A stretch of 64,000 nucleotides of DNA from Novosphingopyxis sp965218915 (GTDB taxonomy: Bacteria > Pseudomonadota > Alphaproteobacteria > Sphingomonadales > Sphingomonadaceae), in the NCBI RefSeq assembly GCF_965218915.1, contig NZ_OZ244708.1:1116001-1180000 (forward strand), read 5' to 3'. Below are positions 51,652 through 60,129 of this stretch, piece after piece. The position numbers and the translations under genes were made by a program. The notes under the pieces were generated by a model. That model saw nothing but the letters and a program-made list of their open reading frames with translations. It searched no databases and was not told where the DNA came from. Every line of letters begins with the position of its first letter. Positions within the stretch are counted from its first letter, which is position 1.

Positions 51652-52435
51652 GCGCATGCTGCTGGCGGCCGAGCTCGTGCTCGGTCTGCTGGAACGCGGC
51701 GAGCGCTCGGACGCGCTGGAGTTGCTGGCGACCGATGCCGCCTTCGCCGACGAGGTACGCCGGTGGGAAGCGCAGCTTGCACCTCTGTTTGCCGGGTTCG
51801 ACCGGCGAGAGCCCCCCCGCGACCTCTATCCCGAAATCCGAGCCCGGCTCGATCGGATCGAAAGTCACCGCGGCGAGCATCGTGCGCCGTCCGGCAGTCT
51901 GCCGGCCCCGGCCAATGAAAATCAGACGCATGGAGTCGCCCCCGGATGGCGTTTTGCGGCGCTTGGCTCGGCGGCAGCTGCGGCGGTGCTGGCGGCGATT
52001 CTCGTTCTTTCGCCGACCGGTTCAGATGCGGGCCGGCCCAGAGTCGCCGAGGCGCAACCTGCCGAAAGGGCGCTCGTGGTGGCGCAGCTCTCCGGCGAAG
52101 AGGGCGGGCCGCTGATGGTCGCGAGCGCCGAGGCGGGTCAGACGAAGCTGCGCGTGCGCGTGGTAGACGGTGAACTGGGCAAGGGCGAACCCACCAGCTC
52201 CGTGCCGGTGCTGTGGATCATCGCGGGGGAACGCCCTCCCCAGGCGATCGGCGCGTTGCCGCGATCCGTACAAGGCGGCGCCGAAGCGGTCAGCCAGATC
52301 GCGCTGCGCAAGGCGCTGTCCGACCTGATCGAGAGCGGCGCTACCCTGGCGATTACCTATGAACCGGCGGACGCGCCCAGTTACAATGCACCGACCACTC
52401 CCATCGTCGCCAGCGGGACGCTGTCTCCGATCTGA
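51626..52435 (+). CDS. Anti-sigma factor (RskA-like)
   Basis: The 269-residue protein has a cytoplasmic N-terminus (LAAELVLGLLERGERSDALELLATD) of the kind that binds sigma factors, one membrane helix (FAALGSAAAAAVLAAILVLS, about residues 109-128), and an RskA-type periplasmic domain (VPVLWIIAGERPPQAIGALP, GATLAITYEP). I see no zinc HxxxCxxC motif. Overlap with the sigma gene points to stoichiometric production. Release would need a signal or protease not visible here. ATG 51638 is an alternative start. Confidence 0.88.
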   Translation: MAIPMGEDERMLLAAELVLGLLERGERSDALELLATDAAFADEVRRWEAQLAPLFAGFDRREPPRDLYPEIRARLDRIESHRGEHRAPSGSLPAPANENQTHGVAPGWRFAALGSAAAAAVLAAILVLSPTGSDAGRPRVAEAQPAERALVVAQLSGEEGGPLMVASAEAGQTKLRVRVVDGELGKGEPTSSVPVLWIIAGERPPQAIGALPRSVQGGAEAVSQIALRKALSDLIESGATLAITYEPADAPSYNAPTTPIVASGTLSPI

Positions 52436-52798
52436 TATCAGCCGGAATGCTCTTCAGCCATTGTGGTTTGATTGCAACAGATTGCCAGGATTATCGGCAG
52501 AGCAGCGGGCTTATGCCGGGGTCGTGGAAAATTATTCTTGCCAGATCAGCGTCCAAGCTACATTCCTTGCCGTATCATGAACGACGTTGGGAAGCCGCAA
52601 TCATGTGGGGGAGGTTCATAACCAAGTGATCAGCTTGCCGGAGCACGTTCGATTTCGTCTCGTTTTTCGAAACGCAATCTGGGTGTTTCTGGCCGTTATC
52701 CAGTAAACATTTTTCGTTAAATTGCTGTTAGCGACTTGGCGCAACGGAAAAAGTTCCGGGGCATCAGGTTCGAAAAACTTAGGGAAGAGGGGTTTATC
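52436..52798 (+). promoter_or_regulatory. 363-bp leader region upstream of the adhesin gene
   Basis: This gap is more AT-rich than the flanking genes and has no convincing gene or dispersed repeat. AAGAGGGG six bases before the ATG is a strong ribosome-binding site. It probably carries a separate promoter for the adhesin, perhaps read by the ECF sigma factor. I could not fix a -35/-10 pair. Confidence 0.35.
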
Positions 52799-54580
52799 AT
52801 GAAGATTGCATCCACCAAAATCAGGCTGGCACTTCTGCTCGCCACTAGCGCAAGTGCAATGGCGCTGGCTTCGCCGGCGCAGGCCGACGAGTGCCTGCTC
52901 GATACCAATGACAACGGTGTCGTCGATGCCGGCGATACCGATGGCGGGGCGACTTCGAATGGCGCGACGTCGCTGGCATGCGGCAACGGCGCAAACGCCG
53001 ATCTGCTCGCTACGGCTTTCGGTTCCGGTGCCGATGCTTCCGGCATTTTCTCGACCGCTCTCGGCAATGGTACGGTAGCTTCGGGTTTCAGCAGCCAAGC
53101 GACCGGCGTGCAGTCGACCGCCACGGGCGCTTTCTCGATCGCTTCGGGCGCGGTTGCGAATGCATCGGGCAATAATGCTATTTCGATCGGCTATCAGGCG
53201 CAGGCCACGGGCGGTGACTCGGTCGCCATCGGCGGCAATCGCAATTCGGCGGACGGCGGTCTGTTCACGACCGCGTCCGGCAATTCTTCGACCGCCGTCG
53301 GCGGCCAAGCACAGGCTACCGCAGATGCGGCGACCGCTTTCGGCTGGCGCTCCAACGCTTCGGCCGAGCGCGCGACGGCGCTCGGTCATCTCGCCACTGC
53401 GCAAGGCGTGCGCTCGGTAGCGGTCGGCGAGAATGCCGATGCACAGACCGACAACGCCACCGCCATCGGCAACGAATCGATCGCCAACGGCATCGATGCC
53501 CTGGCGATTGGCGATACCGCCGTTGCCATGGGCAATTCGACCACGGCCGTGGGCGGCGAGAGCTTTGCAGCCACTCCGGGCGCGACCGCACTGGGCTGGC
53601 AGGCCGAAGCCACCGGCGCCATGGCCACCGCGGTTGGTCATCAGACCATCGCCTCGGGCGACCAGAGCTTTGCCGGCGCGGAAGATGCCGTGGCTTCGGG
53701 CAGCAATGCCGTCGCCATCGGCAACACCGCCATCGCCAGCGGCGGCGACGCGGTTGCCATCGGCGGCAATCGCAATGGCGGCGATGATGGCGGCCGTGCC
53801 ACGCAGGCGACGGGCGCTTCGTCGACCGCCGTCGGTGGCCAGGCGCTCGCCACCGCGACCGCGGGCACCGCATTTGGCTGGCGCGCGGAAGCGACCGCCG
53901 AGCGTGCCACCGCGGTTGGCCATCTGGCCAATGCCAGCGGAGTGCGATCCTTTGCGGGCGGCGAAGCCGCGGCGGCTTCGGGCGAAGGCGCGATCGCGCT
54001 TGGCAACCAGTCGGTGGCTTCGGGTGCGAACTCGATCGCCATCGGCAACGGGGCGACCGCGGCCGGTGACGGTCAGGTGGTCATCGCCGGGCTCGACACC
54101 AGCACCCAGTTTCAGGATATGGCTGGAGGAATTTCGGTCGTGACCGCGGATGCCAATGGCACATTGGGCCTCACCACCCAGATCGCGACCAATGCGAGCG
54201 TGACGGCAAACACTGCCGCGATCGCGACCAACACCGCCGGCATCGCCGCGAACACGTCGGCCATCGCGGCCAACACGAGTTCGATCGCGGGACTGCAGAC
54301 GGATGTCGATACCCTGTTCGATCTCAACGATACGAACCGAGAGGACATCCGCCGGGCCAATGAAGGCGTCGCCATCGCACTCGCGCTGGATTCGCCGGCT
54401 CTGCTGCCCGGGACCAACTTCGCGCTTTCGGGCGGCGTCGGATACTTTAACGATCGTGTCGCCGGTGCAGGTGCGGTCACCGCGCGCGTGGGCGAGAATG
54501 CCTCGATATCGGCCGGCGTCGGCGTCGGTTTCGACAGCGGCGAAGTGGGTGCGCGCGGCGGCTTCCAAGTCGCTTTCTAA
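52799..54580 (+). CDS. YadA-like trimeric autotransporter adhesin
   Basis: The 593-residue protein has a signal peptide (cleavage likely after SPAQA, residue 29). A short segment with two cysteines and the calcium-loop-like DTNDNGVVDAGDTDGG (35-50) follows. Next is a long head of about 14-residue repeats (ATALG, SVAIG, NAIAIG types) forming a left-handed beta-roll, then a stalk with heptad-like NTAAIATNTAGIAANTSAI and a coiled segment (LFDLNDTNREDIRRANEG). The C-terminal YadA anchor (NFALSGGVGYFNDR to GARGGFQVAF) ends in Phe. It would form a trimer on the cell surface. Parts of the head are duplicated (see findings). An ECF sigma/anti-sigma pair is upstream. Confidence 0.93.
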   Translation: MKIASTKIRLALLLATSASAMALASPAQADECLLDTNDNGVVDAGDTDGGATSNGATSLACGNGANADLLATAFGSGADASGIFSTALGNGTVASGFSSQATGVQSTATGAFSIASGAVANASGNNAISIGYQAQATGGDSVAIGGNRNSADGGLFTTASGNSSTAVGGQAQATADAATAFGWRSNASAERATALGHLATAQGVRSVAVGENADAQTDNATAIGNESIANGIDALAIGDTAVAMGNSTTAVGGESFAATPGATALGWQAEATGAMATAVGHQTIASGDQSFAGAEDAVASGSNAVAIGNTAIASGGDAVAIGGNRNGGDDGGRATQATGASSTAVGGQALATATAGTAFGWRAEATAERATAVGHLANASGVRSFAGGEAAAASGEGAIALGNQSVASGANSIAIGNGATAAGDGQVVIAGLDTSTQFQDMAGGISVVTADANGTLGLTTQIATNASVTANTAAIATNTAGIAANTSAIAANTSSIAGLQTDVDTLFDLNDTNREDIRRANEGVAIALALDSPALLPGTNFALSGGVGYFNDRVAGAGAVTARVGENASISAGVGVGFDSGEVGARGGFQVAF

Positions 54581-54621
54581 ATAGCTCATCGAGCAAAAGG
54601 CGCTTTATTCGAAGCGTCAGG

Positions 54622-54656
54622 GCGGCCGGGTCAGCGATGATCCGGCCGCTTTTTTT
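54622..54656 (+). terminator. Rho-independent terminator after the adhesin gene
   Basis: A perfect 8-bp stem GCGGCCGG / CCGGCCGC with a 12-nt loop is followed by seven Ts, 41 bp beyond the adhesin stop. It closes the adhesin transcript and insulates the degraded DUF1501 gene. Confidence 0.92.
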
Positions 54657-54715
54657 CGCCGCATGTCTCGGCAGGACGCCCCGTCAAGACTTCGCGCCAC
54701 CGCTCGGCGGTATCC

Positions 54716-55912
54716 ATGGGGGCGGGCGCTGCATGTAAATGGCGGTGCTTCTCGCCATTCATCGCGGGCACAGGCGCAGGCGCGCATATCGCTGATGAAA
54801 CGATGCAGCGCGCCGAGATTGCGCTGGCGCTTGCCGAGGACGCGCCGCAGATGCTCGATCCGCGCACCGTGGGCCAGCACGCCTTTCTGGGGACGCTGGC
54901 CAGGGATAGTGCGGCGGCGATCGCCGCGCCGACCGGCGATCCTGCCTTCGTAGCGGCGCGCGGCGCGCTCGCCGAGGCCGTGGGCCGCCATCCGGTGGGC
55001 GATTTCTTCGCGCTTCACCCCGAGTTCACCGCGGTTTTCGGTCTTGCGCAGCGGCAACAGGCGCTGCTCTTCCATGCCGTCGGCCTCAGCAACCCCAGCC
55101 GATCGCATTTCGACGCGCAGAACCTGTTCGAGACCGGCGGCAACGCGCCTTATGCCGAGAAGACCGGTATATTGAACCGCATGCTGGAGCTGACCCGCAG
55201 CGCCAATGGCGGCCTGGCGCTTTCGCAAACCGTACCTCCGGCGTTGAGCGGTCCGCAGAAGATCACCTCCTACGCGCCGGGCAACCGGCGCGGCGTCAAC
55301 GCCGATCTCGCCGCCCGGATCGCTGGCATGTATGAGGATAACCCGAAGCTCGCTGCCGTCTGGCAGGAAGGTGTCGAGACGCGTACGGCCGGCATGGCGG
55401 CGGCGGACGGGATCGACGACGATGCGAACCGGATCGGCGCGCTGGCCGCGCAATTTCTGCTCGAGGCGAACGCTCCGGATATCGTGATGATCGAAAGCAA
55501 CGGCTGGGACACGCACAGCAACGAGCCCGGCCGTCTCGCCCGTACGGTGCGCCAGCTTGATGGCGCGATCGACGCGCTCCATGTCGGGCTGGGCGAGACC
55601 TGGAACGATACGCTGGTGATCGCGGCGACCGAGTTCGGGCGGACCGTCGCGGTCAACGGCAATGTCGGCAGCGATCACGGCACTGGCGGCATGATGATGG
55701 CGCTGGGCGGCGCGCTGCCGCGCGGCGGCGTGGTCGCCGACTGGCCGGGGCTGGCGGGCGGCCAGCTGTTCGAGGCGCGCGATCTGCGCACGACGATACC
55801 GGTCGAGGGCGCGGTGAGCGCGCTGGTGGCGCTTCATTACGGCCTGGAGCCGAACGATGTGGCGGGTTCGCTTTACCCGGCGATTGCGGGCCTGAAGGCG
55901 GCGAGGCTTTAG
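54716..55912 (+). pseudogene. DUF1501 protein, N-terminally truncated; probable DUF1800-DUF1501 deletion remnant
   Basis: The frame is open for 398 codons. From about residue 71 (PTGDPAFVAARGALAEA, FFALHPEF, then SRSHFDAQNLFETGG, MIESNGWDTHSNE, FGRTVAVNGNVGSDHGTGGM) it is a good DUF1501 protein. The usual Tat signal and the RGGxDGL segment before PTGDP are missing. Instead, residues about 26-70 (MQRAEIALALAEDAPQ, LDPRTVGQHAFLGTL) resemble the C-terminal end of a DUF1800 protein, whose gene normally lies just upstream of DUF1501. The first 25 residues match nothing and no good ribosome-binding site is seen. A deletion joining the two genes is the best reading. Confidence 0.6.
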
Positions 55913-55914
55913 GC

Positions 55915-56661
55915 CTAGCCTGCTTCCGGCAGCTCCAGCTCGGCGATCATCGCCAGGATCGGATCGGCCAGCGTCGCCGGGCAGATCAGCAGGTCGGGAA
56001 GATACGTGTCCTCGTTATTGTAACGCAGCGCGCTGCCGTCGATGCGCGAGCAATGCAGGCCGGCCGCCTCGGCCACCGCCACCGGCGCGCAATTGTCCCA
56101 TTCATATTGTCCGCCCGAGTGGAGGTAGATGTCGGCCTCGCCGCGCACCACCGCCATTGCCTTGGCCCCGGCGGAACCCATGGGGACCAGTTCGGCGTCG
56201 AGCTTCTCGGCCACCTTCACGGCTTCGGCGGAGGGGCGCGTGCGGCTGACGACCAGGCGCAGGGGGCTGGCGGGCTTGGGGACGTCGGGCGGATCGGCCG
56301 AATCGAGGATCAGGTCCATGCCCGGAAGCGCCACCGCGCCTAGCGACGCGTGGCCGTCGACCGCCATGCCAACATGCACCGCCCAATCGGTTCGCCCCTC
56401 GCCATATTCGCGCGTGCCGTCGACCGGATCGATGATCCAGACGCGCGATCTGGAAAGCCGGGCGGGTGTGTCCTTGGTCTCTTCGGACAGCACGCCGTCG
56501 TCCGGGCGGTGCCGCGCCAGCTGATCCATCAGCCAGACATTGGCCCTGCTGTCGCCGGCCTTGCCGAGCTCCTTGCCGGAAAACGCGCCGCCGGCGCGAA
56601 GATCGAGCAGGATCCTGCCCGCGCCATCGGCGAGATGGCGGGCCAGTTCGATATCGTCCAT
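55915..56661 (-). CDS. cysQ: 3'(2'),5'-bisphosphate nucleotidase CysQ
   Basis: The 248-residue inositol-monophosphatase-fold enzyme hydrolyses PAP, the by-product of PAPS reduction, to AMP. VLSEETKD and WIIDPVDGTREYGEG provide the magnesium ligands (Glu, DPxDGT), and EWDNCAPVAVAEAAGLH is the C-terminal metal motif. Its gene follows a DUF2061 gene and cysNC on the same strand, which supports the PAP role over general inositol phosphatase. Confidence 0.92.
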   Translation of the reverse strand: MDDIELARHLADGAGRILLDLRAGGAFSGKELGKAGDSRANVWLMDQLARHRPDDGVLSEETKDTPARLSRSRVWIIDPVDGTREYGEGRTDWAVHVGMAVDGHASLGAVALPGMDLILDSADPPDVPKPASPLRLVVSRTRPSAEAVKVAEKLDAELVPMGSAGAKAMAVVRGEADIYLHSGGQYEWDNCAPVAVAEAAGLHCSRIDGSALRYNNEDTYLPDLLICPATLADPILAMIAELELPEAG

Positions 56662-56940
56662 TCAGTCGGCTTTCGTGGCCGGCGCGGCAACGCCGGGCGC
56701 GGCGGCCGGAACATCGCGCTCCTTCGGCAGGCCCCAGCCGATGCCCGACCAGATCCGCTCGTGAAAATAGTAGAGCACGATCTTGGTGAACACCTCGGTC
56801 GACGCGATCGCGCCCGCGGCCTTGGGATTGCCGGTGAACAGCCAGCTCAGCACGAACGTGTCGATGCTGCCCATGATCCGCCAGCTGATCGCCTTGGCGA
56901 TCGAGCGCGAATGCTTTTCCTTGCCGTTGAACAGAAACAT
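56662..56940 (-). CDS. DUF2061 small membrane protein
   Basis: The 92-residue protein matches DUF2061: SRSIAKAISWRIMGSIDTFVLSWLFTGN, then STEVFTKIVLYYFHERIW. Two hydrophobic segments are likely membrane-embedded. The stop directly abuts the cysQ start and the gene is 25 bp from cysNC, so it is part of the sulfate-activation operon. Function is not established; the location suggests sulfate or sulfonucleotide metabolism. Confidence 0.9.
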   Translation of the reverse strand: MFLFNGKEKHSRSIAKAISWRIMGSIDTFVLSWLFTGNPKAAGAIASTEVFTKIVLYYFHERIWSGIGWGLPKERDVPAAAPGVAAPATKAD

Positions 56941-56965
56941 GTTTCGCCCCCTCGCTGCGATCGTC

Positions 56966-58891
56966 TCAGTCGAAACCGCCCGCGAGCAGTTTCTCGACGA
57001 TCGCTTCCGCGGCCTGTTCGGCCGTCATGTCGACCGTATCGACGGCCAGTTCGGGAGTTTCGGGTTCCTCATAGGGACTGTCAATGCCCGTGAAGTTCTT
57101 GAGCTCGCCTGCGCGCGCCTTGGCATAGAGCCCCTTTACGTCGCGCGCCTCCGCGACATCGAGCGGGGTCTGCACGTAGATTTCGGCGAATTCCCCATCG
57201 GCCATCATGTCCCTGACCAGCTGCCGCTCTGCCCGGAACGGCGAGATGAAGGCGGTGAGCACGATGAGCCCGGCATCGGTCATCAGCCGCGCGACCTCGC
57301 CGATGCGCCGGATGTTCTCCACGCGGTCGGCATCGGTGAAGCCCAGATCGCGGTTCAGACCGTGGCGGATATTGTCGCCGTCCAGCAGAAAGGTGTGCCT
57401 GCCCATCGCATGCAGCTTCTTCTCGACCAGATTGGCAATGGTCGATTTGCCCGAGCCCGACAGTCCGGTGAACCACAATACGCGCGGCTGCTGGTGCTTG
57501 AGCGCGGCATGGCCTTCGCGGCTAACCTCGAGCGCCTGCCAATGGACGTTCTGCGAACGGCGCAGCGCGAAATGGATGGTGCCGGCGGCCACCGTGGCGT
57601 TGGTGAAGCGGTCGATCAGGATGAACCCGCCCAGATCGCGGTTGTCGTCGTAGGATTCGAACACGATCGGCTTGTCGGTGGCGATCTCGGCCACGCCGAT
57701 CGCGTTCAGTTCCAGCGTCTTGGCTGCAAGCTGGTCCATCGTGTTGACGTCGACCTGATATTTGGGCGGCTGAACGCTGGCCTGCACGCTCTGCGTGCCG
57801 ATCTTCATCGCATAATTGCGACCGGGCAGCATCGGCTCCTCGTCCATCCACACGATCGTCGTCTCGAACTGGTCGGCCACTTCGGGCGGCGCGCCGGCCG
57901 CCGCGATCACGTCTCCGCGCGAGCAATCGACCTCATCGGCCAGCGTCAGCGTGACCGACTGGCCGGCAACGGCTTCATCGAGATCGCCGTCGAACGTCAC
58001 GATCCGCGCGATCCGGCTGGTCTTGCCCGAAGGCACGATCCGCACCGCATCGCCGGGCTTCACCGATCCGCCCGCGATCTGCCCGGAAAAGCCGCGGAAA
58101 TCGAGATTCGGCCGGTTGACCCATTGCACCGGCAGGCGGAAATCCTTGCCCTGGCGTGCGTCGGTGCCGAGTTCGACGGTTTCCAGATATTCGATCAGCG
58201 TCGGCCCGTCATACCAAGGCGTGTTGTCGCTTTTCGAGGCGATATTGTCGCCCGCGAGACCGGAGATCGGGATGGCGAGGAAATCCTCAATGCCGATCTG
58301 GCTGGCAAACGCGCGGTAATCGGCGACGATCGCGTCGAATTTTGGCTGGTCGTAATCGACCAGGTCCATCTTGTTGACCGCCAGCACGATATTCCTGATG
58401 CCGACCAGATTGGCGAGGAAGCTGTGGCGGCGGGTCTGGGTGAGCACGCCCTTGCGCCCGTCGATCAGGATGACGGCGAGGTCGGCGGTCGAGGCGCCGG
58501 TCACCATGTTGCGCGTATATTGCTCATGCCCCGGCGTGTCGGCGACGATGAACTTGCGCTTCTCGGTCGAGAAGAAGCGATAGGCGACGTCGATGGTGAT
58601 GCCCTGTTCGCGCTCGGCGGCGAGCCCGTCGACCAGCAGCGCGAAATCGATCTCCTGCCCCTGCGTGCCGACCTTCTTGCTGTCCGCCTCCAGCGCGGCG
58701 AGCTGGTCCTCGAAGATCATCTTCGAATCGTAGAGCAGCCGCCCGATCAGCGTCGACTTGCCGTCGTCCACCGATCCGCAGGTGATGAAACGCAGCATCG
58801 TCTTGTGCTGATGCTGGTCCAGATAGGCGTCGATATCCTCGGCGATCAGCGCGTCGGTCTGGTAGACGTTTTCGGGGGCGGTGTCGGTCAT
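56966..58891 (-). CDS. cysNC: Bifunctional sulfate adenylyltransferase subunit 1 / APS kinase
   Basis: The 641-residue fusion activates sulfate. The N-terminal GTPase (about 1-440) drives CysD and shows TCGSVDDGKSTLIGRLLYD, DTPGHEQYTRNMVTGAS and AVNKMDLVDY. The C-terminal APS kinase (about 450-641) phosphorylates APS to PAPS, with LWFTGLSGSGKSTIANLVEK and DGDNIRHGLNRDLGFTDADR. cysD lies upstream across a palindromic element. PAPS could feed sulfite for cysteine or sulfation reactions; no PAPS reductase or sulfotransferase is in the window. Confidence 0.96.
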   Translation of the reverse strand: MTDTAPENVYQTDALIAEDIDAYLDQHQHKTMLRFITCGSVDDGKSTLIGRLLYDSKMIFEDQLAALEADSKKVGTQGQEIDFALLVDGLAAEREQGITIDVAYRFFSTEKRKFIVADTPGHEQYTRNMVTGASTADLAVILIDGRKGVLTQTRRHSFLANLVGIRNIVLAVNKMDLVDYDQPKFDAIVADYRAFASQIGIEDFLAIPISGLAGDNIASKSDNTPWYDGPTLIEYLETVELGTDARQGKDFRLPVQWVNRPNLDFRGFSGQIAGGSVKPGDAVRIVPSGKTSRIARIVTFDGDLDEAVAGQSVTLTLADEVDCSRGDVIAAAGAPPEVADQFETTIVWMDEEPMLPGRNYAMKIGTQSVQASVQPPKYQVDVNTMDQLAAKTLELNAIGVAEIATDKPIVFESYDDNRDLGGFILIDRFTNATVAAGTIHFALRRSQNVHWQALEVSREGHAALKHQQPRVLWFTGLSGSGKSTIANLVEKKLHAMGRHTFLLDGDNIRHGLNRDLGFTDADRVENIRRIGEVARLMTDAGLIVLTAFISPFRAERQLVRDMMADGEFAEIYVQTPLDVAEARDVKGLYAKARAGELKNFTGIDSPYEEPETPELAVDTVDMTAEQAAEAIVEKLLAGGFD

Positions 58892-58898
58892 CTTTTCT

Positions 58899-58976
58899 CG
58901 TCATTCCAGCGGAAGCTGGAATCTCCTGTGGTGAGATGGCGCTGGTGGCCGGACCCCGGCCTGCGCCGGGGTTGAC
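58899..58976. repeat. Paired palindromic element, mixed families, between cysD and cysNC
   Basis: Arm 1 ATTCCAGC-GGAA-GCTGGAAT (58903-58922) belongs to the CCAGC..GCTGG type, while arm 2 CCCCGGCCTGCGCCGGGG (about 58954-58971) belongs to the CCCCGGC type. The two arms thus come from different families, unlike most pairs here. Confidence 0.8.
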
Positions 58977-59006
58977 CCTTCGGAACGCTGCGCATTCCGT
59001 GGCGGG

Positions 59007-59912
59007 TCAAAAATACCCCTCCTGCTTCTTCTTCTCCATGCTGGCGGCCTGATCGTGATCGATCGCGCGCCCCTGCCGTTCGGACGTCGTCGTCAGCAGC
59101 ATTTCCTGGATGATCGCGGGCAGGGTGTCCGCTTCGCTCTCGACCGCGCCGGTTAGCGGGTAGCAGCCCAATGTTCGGAAGCGGATCGAGCGGGTGACCG
59201 GCTCCTCGCCGTCGCGAAAACGAAAGCGCTCGTCGTCGACCATCAGCAGCATGCCGTCGCGCTCCACCGTCGGGCGCGGCGCGCTGAAATAGAGCGGCAC
59301 GATCTCGATGCTTTCCAGATGGATATACTGCCAGATGTCGAGCTCGGTCCAATTGGACAGCGGGAACACGCGGATGCTCTCGCCCGCGGTCTTGCGGGTG
59401 TTGTAGAGCTTCCACAATTCGGGGCGCTGGTTCTTCGGATCCCAGCGGTGGTTGGCGCTGCGGAACGAGAAGATACGCTCCTTGGCGCGGCTCTTCTCCT
59501 CGTCGCGCCGCGCGCCGCCGAACGCCGCATCGAAGCCATGTTCGGTCAGCGCCTGCTTCAGCCCCTCGGTCTTCCACATGTCGGTGTGGAGGCTGCCATG
59601 GTCGAACGGGTTGATCCCGCGCTCCCTGGCTTCGGGGTTCTGATGGACGATCAGCTCCATCCCCGCATCGGCCGCCGCCTTTTCGCGCAGTTCGTACATC
59701 GCCCTGAACTTCCACGTCGTGTCGACATGCATCAGCGGGAAGGGCGGGGGCGAGGGGAAGAACGCCTTTTTCGCCAGATGCAGCATGACGGCGCTATCCT
59801 TGCCCACCGAATAGAGCATCACCGGCTTTTCCACCTCGGCCGCCACTTCGCGCATGATGTGGATGCTCTCGGCCTCGAGCCGCTGGAGATGGGTGAGATT
59901 GATGGCGGACAT
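59007..59912 (-). CDS. cysD: Sulfate adenylyltransferase subunit 2
   Basis: The 301-residue PP-loop ATP sulfurylase makes APS from ATP and sulfate with CysN. LYSVGKDSAVMLHLAKKA is the PP-loop (SxGKDS), and AFGGARRDEEKSRAKER and VFPLSNWTELDIWQYI are conserved; the C-terminus EKKKQEGYF is typical. I start at MSAINLTHLQRLEAES (59912), since the longer frame adds unconserved sequence. It heads cysD-cysNC-DUF2061-cysQ and is divergent from the SIMPL gene. Confidence 0.96.
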   Translation of the reverse strand: MSAINLTHLQRLEAESIHIMREVAAEVEKPVMLYSVGKDSAVMLHLAKKAFFPSPPPFPLMHVDTTWKFRAMYELREKAAADAGMELIVHQNPEARERGINPFDHGSLHTDMWKTEGLKQALTEHGFDAAFGGARRDEEKSRAKERIFSFRSANHRWDPKNQRPELWKLYNTRKTAGESIRVFPLSNWTELDIWQYIHLESIEIVPLYFSAPRPTVERDGMLLMVDDERFRFRDGEEPVTRSIRFRTLGCYPLTGAVESEADTLPAIIQEMLLTTTSERQGRAIDHDQAASMEKKKQEGYF

Positions 59913-60129
59913 GATCACTCGTTCGCTTGCATATGACGGCGGGCCGGCCGATGGCGGTCCGAGCGGGCCGAACAAGGCGGACTTATGGCAAAGCCGCCGC
60001 CGGTTCAAGCAGACAGGGCGGCCACCGCCCCAAGCAAATTCTGGACCCTGAAAATCGCAACTTGTCCGTTCAGGGAACCGGCAGCATCGGCGGGCCATTG
60101 CTCACGCGAAACGAACATGGAGAATCACG

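Noticed and set aside
52616..54589. 657-codon minus-strand frame opposite the adhesin
   Set aside because: Its repetitive translation mirrors the periodic head repeats of the adhesin on the other strand. No ribosome-binding site or domain supports it.
54631..54867. 78-codon minus-strand frame over the terminator and DUF1501 start
   Set aside because: It crosses the terminator hairpin and shows no start signal or homology I recognise.
58888..59715. 275-codon frame overlapping cysD
   Set aside because: It is a different frame of cysD on the same strand and lacks the PP-loop; cysD itself is conserved.
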